Positions 59,201 through 64,000 of a stretch of 64,000 bases of DNA are shown piece after piece. The notes beneath the pieces are model-generated. The model made no database searches and was not told the DNA's origin. It saw nothing but the letters and a program-made list of their open reading frames with translations. Positions within the stretch are counted from its first letter, which is position 1, and each line of letters opens with the position of its first letter. The position numbers and the translations under genes were made by a program. This DNA comes from Ochotona curzoniae (taxonomy: Eukaryota > Chordata > Mammalia > Lagomorpha > Ochotonidae), in NCBI RefSeq assembly GCF_017591425.1, contig NW_024466599.1:72148501-72212500 (forward strand). The letters run 5' to 3'.

Positions 59201-61427
59201 CACGCAGCCTTCAGGGCAGGCTCACTGTGATCAAAGACACAGACATCACTCCACATCTCCCATTTGGCAGCTACTGGCAAACTTGAAACTCAGAAGGCAA
59301 TGGTTTGGCCCAGGCTGGGGTAGGGAATGACAACCTAACATAACTTTGCCCCAGCTGTGGTCTGCGAACCACCGTCATAGCACTCATCTGTGCCTTAAAT
59401 TCAAAACACAGACCCCTGGGTCTAACACCAGATTCTCTTATAGCTGGCTGGGGATCACAATGGCACACTCTCCCTTCTTGTTAAACTTTGAGAACTGGGG
59501 CATGTATGGCAGACAGACAGAATGAGAGATGGTGACTGTCCAAATTTGGGCATGGGCCATCCCTCCGAAGCACCCTCTACCCTCTAGAGATGAGCCCAGT
59601 GAACCCCAAGAACTAGGTCAGGTGTGGGGAAACCTTAGCACTTTTCTATCACCTGAATACTACCCCAGCTGTTCAGAAAATGCAGCTGGATTTATTTCCA
59701 GTTCTCGTAGGATTTGCATGTGTGCAAATTCTCCAGTGGCACAGGTTGAGGGTGTGTTGGTTCTTGGATGCTCAGACAGACCATGGCATGTAATAGCTTC
59801 AATATGTAAAATTCAGACCTCATCAACAATGGCACTAATTAATACTTTGTTCTCTCATCTTGCATTCACAACCTCTTCACCTATTTCTCTTTTTTACTGT
59901 ATTTTAAATTTTGTTATTATTATTTTCCATGTTACCGTTTTGCAGGTAGAGGGATTTCCCCTACTTGTCCCCTCCCTCCTCATTTTCCCTCATGTTATTA
60001 CAGTAGTATAGCATTTTAGTAACAGTGACAAGTTTAACATTCTGCCACTTAGATGTATCTTGGCATTTTAGGTGTATGCAATTGTAGAAAATCTAGTACC
60101 AAATTGTCAACATATATTTAGCAGTTTCATTGGGACGCTTCCTTTTATTGGGAAGTAGAGACGCGTTCTATAGTTATCTGCAGTTTCTGATATGCTAGTC
60201 TCCATTATAGAGTTATTCTATGAGATTATATGTATATACTTTTTGAAAAAGAGGTATTTATTTTTATTGGAAAGGCAGATATACAGACAGAAGGAGAGAC
60301 AGAAAAAAGATCTTCCATCTGATGGTTCACTGCCCAAGTGACTGCAACGGCTGGGGCTAAGCTGATCCGAAGCCAGGTGCCAGGAACTCTTCCTGGTCTC
60401 CCACCTGGTGCAGGGTCCCCAGGCTTTGGGCCGTCCTCCACCACTTTTTCTTGGCCACAAGCAGGGAACTGGATAGGAAGTGGAGCAGTCAGGACATGAA
60501 CGGTGCCCATATGGGTTGCCACACTTGCAGGTGGAGGATTAGCCAGTAGAGTCATCGTGCCAGCCTCTGCATATACTTCTTAATCTATATTTATGTATTT
60601 GTTTTGCATTGCATCAAGGTTGCCTTCTGTCAGACAGAACATATGGTATTTGTGTTTTTGGGACTGGCTTATTTCATGGATCACAGTGGTTTCTAGTTGG
60701 GACCATTTTGTTGCGAATGGTAGAACTTCATTCTTTTTAACAGCTGACTTGTAGTCTATGTATTTCTCTAACACTGTGATACTGCAACAAAATATGCAAT
60801 GGCTGGACTGAAGCAATAATCTTGGCACCTAAAGCCCCTTAGTTCACAGATTGGTTCTTTTTCTTTGTCTCTGCGTCCTTTTCATACCCATGCTTACTGG
60901 GAAAGCACCAACTGGCCCCGGCCTATCACAGGTGAGTAACTGAGGTATAAACAGATGACGTCTTAAGTGCACAGTGTCCCTCCCACTAGCGGAAGAAAGC
61001 TAGACCATGGGGTCCTGTCCCCCACCCCCATGCTCTGATCTTCTTTTCCCAGGAATTGGATTTTGTCCTCCCCTGCTTGTTTTGTTTAATGCCACAAACA
61101 TTACTCTTGAATGTTTGTGATTTGTTGTCAGGAACATTTTTTAGTGTAGATCTACTGGGACAACCAGACTCTGTGACCCAGCACTGCCCTGTCCTGTTTT
61201 ATAACAAGGGCCTGATCTGTTCTGCCTCTCTTCTCCCCACAGCCTCCTCCTCGTTCTCCTGGGGGATTGCACTGGCCCCCCTGACGCTGTTCTTCTTGGT
61301 TTTGGGAGGTATATGCTTACACAAACGGGGCAAACGCAGAGCTGGCAAAACCTATGGTCTGACTACGCTAAGGACTGGCCACCAAGACTTTCCATCCTAT
61401 CCAAGCACAATAAAGGAGGTGAAGTAA
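44215..61427 (+). CDS. IL1R2: Interleukin-1 receptor type 2 (decoy receptor), complete spliced coding sequence
   Basis: IL1R2 binds IL-1 at the cell surface but has no TIR signalling domain, so it acts as a decoy. Eight coding exons join to 1203 nt (400 residues; human 398). Residues 1-13 are a hydrophobic signal peptide. Ig domain 1 has the Cys47-Cys104 pair with Trp66, plus probable second pair Cys25-Cys112. Ig domain 2 has Cys148-Cys203 with Trp165, and Ig domain 3 has Cys254-Cys322 with Trp269-Trp270. Six N-glycosylation sequons lie at Asn63, 69, 108, 157, 215 and 273. A transmembrane helix spans about 346-366, followed by a basic cytoplasmic tail of about 34 residues. The motifs LEGEPV, WLLPALQ, EDAGYY, VTEGPRQ and EYSENNENYIE match human IL1R2. 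Phases agree at every junction and there is no frameshift or internal stop. The C-terminus is longer than in human (see findings). Confidence 0.97.
44683..44735 (+). repeat. G-run cluster in intron 2
   Basis: A run of T then ten G, followed by further runs of three to five G, sits just before the solo LTR. It could form a G-quadruplex in DNA or pre-mRNA. Homopolymer lengths here may be unreliable. Confidence 0.6.
44765..45238 (-). mobile_element. Solo LTR of a class II (ERVK/IAP-like) endogenous retrovirus, antisense in IL1R2 intron 2
   Basis: This 474-bp element starts TGTC and ends GACA on the + strand and is flanked by 6-bp target duplications, cccagc at 44759-44764 and 45239-45244. A 6-bp duplication fits class II ERVs. 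Read on the minus strand there is an AATAAA (44875-44880 complement) about 110 bases before its 3' end, as expected for the R region. The first 29 bases on the minus strand hold two copies of a 14-bp unit (45210-45223 and 45225-45238). No internal viral genes remain, so it arose by recombination between two LTRs. Class is inferred from duplication length and general layout. Confidence 0.8.
45399..45651 (+). CDS. IL1R2: IL1R2 exon 3: Ig domain 1
   Basis: The acceptor is ctacag at 45393-45398 and the donor is GTAAGC at 45652. The exon encodes residues 23-107 and carries Cys25, Cys47, Trp66 and Cys104 of the first Ig domain, with sequons NLT (63) and NSS (69). Relative to human it is shorter by about four residues, three near the N-terminus and one in the GEGARMW region. 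It ends in phase 2. Confidence 0.95.
45777..45930 (+). mobile_element. Possible L2 3'-end fragment in intron 3
   Basis: 'tttgctcaaatgtcacttct' and 'ctgtgagatg' resemble the L2 3' region. Weak. Confidence 0.4.
46160..47620 (-). mobile_element. Old L1 (L1M-type) in antisense, intron 3 of IL1R2
   Basis: About 1.4 kb align with the reverse complement of old mammalian L1 ORF2 and 3' UTR. Recognisable blocks include 'tatcaccaccatccat', 'gtggttgtgaacaatgctg', 'gttgagcttattttcatgt' and 'aaactcttatcaaatatg'. It is heavily diverged and carries small indels. ORFs inside it are chance openings. Confidence 0.75.
47760..48405 (-). mobile_element. Older CSINE in antisense, split by a younger one
   Basis: The left part (47760-47983) has a GT/GA run, 'gaatcttccatctgttag' and 'ctttcactgctttcctag'. 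The right part (48306-48405) has the reversed head, ending 'agcaatactggcccc'. In intron 3. Confidence 0.75.
47984..48305 (+). mobile_element. Younger CSINE nested in an older CSINE
   Basis: It runs from 'gagcctggtactgtagcct' to 'aacaaatctttaaaaaaag'. The target duplication is 14 bases with one difference, 47970-47983 and 48306-48319, and lies in the older element. Confidence 0.9.
49404..49491 (+). pseudogene. Retroposed 5S rRNA fragment (tailless)
   Basis: About 88 bases match the first ~87 nt of mammalian 5S rRNA, including blocks like ccataccaccctga, gaagctaagcagg and cctggttagt, with roughly ten substitutions. The 3' third of 5S is missing and there is no A-tail. It is flanked by 17-bp direct repeats, 49387-49403 and 49492-49508, differing at one base. 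This is the mark of LINE-mediated insertion. It is not a functional 5S gene, although parts of the internal promoter (box A and box C regions) remain readable. Confidence 0.88.
50096..50276 (+). CDS. IL1R2: IL1R2 exon 4: end of Ig domain 1 and start of Ig domain 2
   Basis: A pyrimidine-rich tract precedes the acceptor atcag, ending at 50095. The exon completes codon 107 (Arg) and encodes 108-167. It contains the NAS sequon at 108, Cys112, Cys148 and Trp165. The sequon NKT at 157 aligns with a DKT in human, so it looks like a gained glycosylation site. The donor is GTACAT at 50277, a weaker form than its neighbours. The exon ends in phase 0. Confidence 0.95.
51219..51393 (+). CDS. IL1R2: IL1R2 exon 5: Ig domain 2
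   Basis: The acceptor ttcttaag ends at 51218 and the donor GTAAGT starts at 51394. The exon encodes residues 168-225 plus one base. It contains the EDAGYY motif typical of Ig strand F, Cys203, and the NVT sequon at 215. It ends in phase 1. Confidence 0.95.
53140..53417 (-). mobile_element. Older CSINE in antisense, with a further piece after 53742
   Basis: 'gtctgctggtttgcatcc'-like start, 'agcttccacaggaagg'-like middle and a break at 'caatgtgggaccatg', continued after the nested element by 'acatggatgttttaactgg'. In intron 5. Confidence 0.55.
53418..53741 (-). mobile_element. Younger CSINE nested in an older CSINE
   Basis: It runs from 'tcaagatttatttatttttg' through 'actgctttcccaggccat' to 'gctaccgtgttggtcc'. 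In intron 5, antisense to IL1R2. Confidence 0.88.
53945..54245 (+). mobile_element. Older diverged CSINE
   Basis: 'agcatttctggctcctagc', 'tattTggggagtaaactag' and 'cccaaataaatagatag' fit the tail half; the head is poorly preserved. Intron 5. Confidence 0.5.
54581..54643 (+). CDS. IL1R2: IL1R2 exon 6: linker between Ig domains 2 and 3
   Basis: This is a 63-nt exon after a long T tract and ttccag. It encodes residues 226-246 plus one base. The start QRREETVPVI replaces the lysine-rich KKKEETIPVI of human, conserving charge. The donor is GTAAGA at 54644. Its small size and the conserved frame on both sides support it. Confidence 0.93.
54644..56538 (+). other. IL1R2: IL1R2 intron 6
   Basis: 1.9 kb with the MITE-like inverted repeat near 54.9 kb; the remainder is unassigned. 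Confidence 0.85.
54825..54955. repeat. Inverted-repeat element of about 130 bp (MITE-like), intron 6
   Basis: The left end 'ttcaaaaagttcttgggaaa' and the right end 'ttttcatggactttt' are imperfect reverse complements. Similar end sequences occur near 7927-8035 and near 53795-53830. It may be an already catalogued family. Confidence 0.4.
56539..56674 (+). CDS. IL1R2: IL1R2 exon 7: first half of Ig domain 3
   Basis: The acceptor acacacag ends at 56538. The exon encodes residues 247-291 plus two bases of codon 292. It includes Cys254, Trp269-Trp270 and the NDT sequon at 273, ending in VTEGPR. The donor GTAAGT starts at 56675. Reading through it gives CAG TAA, so failure to splice here ends the protein at Gln292. 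Confidence 0.95.
56675..58419 (+). other. IL1R2: IL1R2 intron 7, possible alternative 3' end
   Basis: The donor is followed directly by an in-frame TAA (56676-56678). Candidate poly(A) signals are ATTAAA at 56811-56816 and AATAAA at 57504-57509. A CSINE lies at 56920-57238. Confidence 0.7.
56920..57238 (-). mobile_element. CSINE in antisense, intron 7
   Basis: 'ctattccacctgctggctta', 'gggtctcccacttggatg' and 'cacccatataggatgctgg' are the reversed blocks; the head ends near 'acttgcccc'. Confidence 0.8.
58420..58562 (+). CDS. IL1R2: IL1R2 exon 8: second half of Ig domain 3
   Basis: The acceptor tcctctcag ends at 58419 and the donor GTATGC follows at 58563. The exon completes Gln292 and encodes 293-339 plus one base, with EYSENNENYIE and Cys322. 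It leads into the stalk before the membrane, where the human protein is known to be shed by proteases. Confidence 0.95.
59885..60790 (-). mobile_element. L1 3' end in antisense, split by a CSINE
   Basis: The right part (60579-60790) reads on the minus strand as the end of ORF2 and start of the 3' UTR, with blocks resembling 'atgaaataagccagtccc' and 'caaataccatatgttct'. The left part (59885-60241) holds the 3' UTR with its polypurine tract. A CSINE sits between them at 60242-60567. Located in IL1R2 intron 8. Confidence 0.7.
60242..60567 (-). mobile_element. Young CSINE inserted in an L1 fragment
   Basis: It runs from 'tttgaaaaagaggtatttat' to 'catcgtgccagcctc'. The flanks tgtatatactt at 60231-60241 and tgcatatactt at 60568-60578 are an 11-bp target duplication with one change. 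Confidence 0.9.
61243..61427 (+). CDS. IL1R2: IL1R2 exon 9: transmembrane helix, short tail and stop codon
   Basis: The acceptor is ttctccccacag, ending at 61242. The exon completes codon 340 (Ala) and encodes 341-400. The helix SWGIALAPLTLFFLVLGGIC is followed by basic residues (HKRGKRRAGK) and a short tail with HQDFPSYP. Human IL1R2 ends one lysine after that proline; here seven residues (STIKEVK) follow before TAA at 61425-61427. There is no TIR domain. Confidence 0.95.
61409..61414 (+). terminator. IL1R2: Candidate poly(A) signal AATAAA inside the last coding exon
   Basis: AATAAA lies 10 bases before the TAA stop (61425-61427). As I recall it, the human gene has AATAAA immediately after its stop. 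A GT-rich stretch (gtgctgtgcc) near 61461 could serve as the downstream element. Cleavage 10-30 bases after the signal would leave almost no 3' UTR. ATTAAA occurs again near 61902 as a possible alternative. Confidence 0.5.
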
Positions 61428-61937
61428 TGCCAACAGGAGCCACATCCTGTCTCATGGAAGTGCTGTGCCTTCTGGATAATTCCTGCTTTTTGCTCCACTG
61501 TTTAACAAAGTCACTGTGTTTTTAGTGGTTTTGTAGCAAGGGACTGAAGTTTTAGTTTCCCTTATGCCTCTGAAAATCAACAGAAGCAAATGTGTCTATG
61601 TGTGACTAGCACTCTGCTCCTTGTGATGTACTGAAGAGAATGAGATGCTCTTAGGCCCAGCAGTGAGTGGACATTGGAAATGAATTTTCAACTTCGTCCA
61701 TTCCAATCTCCTAAGTTCTAGGAGGTACTGGAGAGCCAAAGATGGATAAGATGAAGTTTGCCTTTCAGGAAGGCAGAATTTTATTGTGAATTTGGAAATT
61801 TGGAAATTTTATTTGTGAATTTGTGATTTAGAAATGCTAAGTGTAAGAGTCTGTATGGAATGCTGATTTTTTTTCTTTTTTCTTTTTTTTAGAAATGGTG
61901 ATTAAAAAAGCTGAAAAGAGTTAGTATAGGATGGGAG
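61428..61937. other. IL1R2 3' flank or alternative 3' UTR
   Basis: If the AATAAA at 61409 is not used, the 3' UTR would extend into this stretch. It has no recognised repeat and holds ATTAAA near 61902. Confidence 0.45.
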
Positions 61938-62225
61938 TGGACAACTAGTAGCCTGGTTGGTTAGAGAGTCCCGTGTCCCACATCTGAATGTTGGCTTTGC
62001 ATCTTGACTCTTGTCCCTGACGCCAGGTCTACCGAGGCAGATCCTGGAAGGCAGCAGTGACGACCCGAGTGGCTGGGTCCCTGCCCCATGTGAGAGACCT
62101 GGACTGAGTTCCTAGCTTCTTGCTTCTACCTCAGTGGAGTCCAGCTTTTGTGGGCATTTGGGGAAAGAGTAGGTAGGAGCGCTCTCTGTTCTATGCCTTT
62201 CAAACAAATGAATAAATACAAAGTA
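61938..62225 (+). mobile_element. Older CSINE in the 3' flank of IL1R2
   Basis: 'actagtagcctggttggtta', 'ccccatgtgagagacctgga' and 'tgcctttcaaacaaatgaat' are in order. Confidence 0.65.
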
Positions 62226-62539
62226 AAGAAACGGTAGTGTGAGCTGTCAATAAAATATAGATACTGTACCATATTAGTGTGTGAAGCAATAGATCTAATT
62301 TCATAACCATTCTTTTGAAAATAAAGAGAAAGGAAGGACATTGAGATAACTGTGTACAAATTGGAAAAAAACCTAATCAGGTCCTACTTGTTCTCATGAA
62401 CCAGAGGGTTTTCTACATAAGGCAATCGTGTTTGGTTAAAAAAAAATGAATGGGAGGAAAATCAACAAGGCTCTCTGATCGATTTATTCATGTGCGTGTT
62501 CAAATAGGATCTCCTCAGAGTTCTCAATAAACGTGTACC

Positions 62540-62790
62540 TCTGAGGGTGGCATAGCGGGTGAAGCCCGTCCAAACTAAGGGTCAGACCCAGGTTTCTTCT
62601 GATGTGGCTGGGAAAGCAGCAGGTGATGGTCGTTGAAGGCTTCGATGGAGTTCCTGGGTTATGGTCCTTGCCCAAATGCGGCTAAGTGACCATCTGTGTA
62701 GTAGACAGCGTGTGGACATTTTTGTTTCATCTGTTTCTTCTTTTCTGCCACTCTGCCTTTTAAAATCAATAAAATAAATTAAAAGAAAGA
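62540..62790 (+). mobile_element. Older diverged CSINE
   Basis: 'gagggtggcatagcgggtga', 'gatgtggctgggaaagcagc' and 'tctgccttttaaaatcaat' are recognisable. Confidence 0.55.
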
Positions 62791-63099
62791 AAAGTAGAGT
62801 CGTATCTTCTCGCAATCTGCTTGGCACTCTGTTAACTCTTAACACCAGTGGTCCTTCCACTGTCTATACTTGCTTATTTTTTGTCTGTTTTCACAGCAGT
62901 ATCTCAGTGTCTTGAAATAGTCTTTATAACTCTAAATGGAGGGAAACAGGACAAACTCTCCAGCATTCAGTACCAGTAAAATAATTGTGAGAGTAAGCTC
63001 TGATGGCATTATGTTGCAAGCGTTTACACAACAAAATAATAAAAGTGCGATTTAAAGGAAATTGTGTCAACTTCAAGGCAGTAATAATTATAGCATGCA

Positions 63100-63355
63100 G
63101 CGTTATTCAAACTTGTGAGAAAGGCATCTGTCTTAGCCTGTGTTATGATATCATCCCATTAGGGCTCACAATTCTGGATACGGAGAAGTTCAAGGCGAAG
63201 GTGTTGGCAGATCTGGTGTCTGGCAAGGGTTTCTGGATCATAGATGAGAACTTTCAGCCTCGCAGTTCCCAACATCCTCATGATGGAGGTGGCGCATGTC
63301 AGCAACTGAGGACACATTCAGACTCCCAACAGCATGATCCCCCTTACATATGAGA
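63100..63355 (-). mobile_element. MaLR-like LTR fragment in antisense
   Basis: 'ggctcacaattctggatac', 'gttggcagatctggtgtctgg' and 'gatcatagatgagaac' resemble a reversed MST-type LTR. It carries an open frame of 116 codons by chance. Confidence 0.4.
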
Positions 63356-63862
63356 GAAGAGGAGTGGGGAATTTGCTGAGAAGACATGTAAAAGAACACA
63401 CAGGGAAATGGCTTCCAGTAAGAATTAAAGCTGTAAACCAGAGGTAGTTTGAGATATCGGCACTTTCAAACAGTGAGATGGTAACGAGCTATCACTGCTT
63501 TTAGATAGTGTGCAACACAGAAATGATCACTCACACACTGCAATTCCGTTTTTGATTTGGTAATGAGAAATACAGAAGTAATGTGTACATGCCATGGGGT
63601 CCTGAGGCCAACTTGGATCTTCCTGCAAGAGCCTTCCCAGTTCAGTACTGGGAGGGCACGTTGGCCTCTGGAAACCAGCCATTGTGGGGATGTTTACATC
63701 ACAGAAACTGGCAAACACCACAGAGGAACTCTCCTTTTCCTAGCACGTAAGATCAGTCAAACGTCACAGAGATGCCTGACAGTGCTACTTAACGGAAGTT
63801 GTCTTAGGACCTAATTCAATGAAAGAAAACGATGTATGTGAAAAATGTATGAAATCTGGTGA

Positions 63863-63892
63863 TTTATGAGCGGTGAATTCACCGCTCATAAA
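63863..63892. repeat. Perfect 30-bp palindrome
   Basis: The two 15-base arms, 63863-63877 and 63878-63892, are exact reverse complements with no spacer and meet in GAATTC. Outside the arms the symmetry stops at once. No known family is recognised around it. Confidence 0.9.
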
Positions 63893-64000
63893 AATTATGC
63901 AGCATTTTTCAATTATAATTGCCAACACTGTTAGACAAACATTTGTAATATGAAGGGAAAATCATCAATTCCTTTGTATAATTTTCATGGTTACAATAAT

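Larger units (their letters stand above)
58563..61242 (+). other. IL1R2: IL1R2 intron 8
   Basis: 2.7 kb. The first 1.3 kb is unassigned, and the second half holds the L1 fragment split by a CSINE. A 160-codon frame at 59529-60011 runs into the L1 3' UTR and is not a gene. Confidence 0.85.
62791..64000. other. 3' flank, mostly unassigned
   Basis: Contains the MaLR-like fragment at 63.1-63.36 kb and the 30-bp palindrome. No exon of the neighbouring IL1R1 gene is recognised in this window. Confidence 0.5.

Noticed and set aside
59529..60011. 160-codon open frame on the + strand
   Set aside because: Its second half runs through the reversed L1 3' UTR.
61500..64000. First exons of IL1R1
   Set aside because: No matching signal peptide or Ig exon is visible before the window ends.

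Overview
This is mammalian nuclear DNA: intron-split coding sequence, many SINEs, L1 and LTR fragments, and microsatellites. The dominant SINE is the lagomorph C-element (CSINE), a tRNA-derived family with a characteristic head, a gatcccatatggg block, a body matching 'gggaaagcagt' and a 'tggaagatcttcc' tail block. I count about 32 copies in 64 kb. The youngest copies look like the pika (Ochotona) version rather than the rabbit one. I therefore infer a lagomorph (strong) and probably a pika (moderate, from memory of the consensus sequences).

The only protein-coding gene I can support is IL1R2, the interleukin-1 type II decoy receptor, on the + strand. A TATA-box promoter and a non-coding first exon lie near 26.93-27.04 kb. 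Eight coding exons follow: 44215-44281, 45399-45651, 50096-50276, 51219-51393, 54581-54643, 56539-56674, 58420-58562 and 61243-61427. All junctions are GT-AG and the phases agree. They join into a 1203-nt reading frame of 400 residues, with a short signal peptide, three Ig domains, one transmembrane helix and a short tail without a TIR domain.

Layout: 1-26.9 kb is intergenic, with CSINEs of several ages, MaLR LTRs, L1 fragments (including a 5'-inverted copy at 25-26.15 kb) and old DNA transposons. From 26.96 to 44.2 kb is intron 1. From 44.2 to 61.4 kb is the coding part; intron 2 carries a solo class II ERV LTR, intron 3 a large old antisense L1, nested CSINEs and a retroposed 5S rRNA fragment. 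From 61.4 to 64 kb is 3' flank with old SINEs, and near its end a perfect 30-bp palindrome.

Points most worth a second look: the exon 7 donor carries an in-frame stop that would give a soluble receptor of 292 residues; the last coding exon contains an AATAAA just before the stop and an extended C-terminus compared with human; the 30-bp palindrome; the tailless 5S retropseudogene with 17-bp target duplications; the twin-primed L1; and a CSINE half flanked by 70-bp direct repeats. I found no new multi-gene system, no CRISPR array and no second gene.
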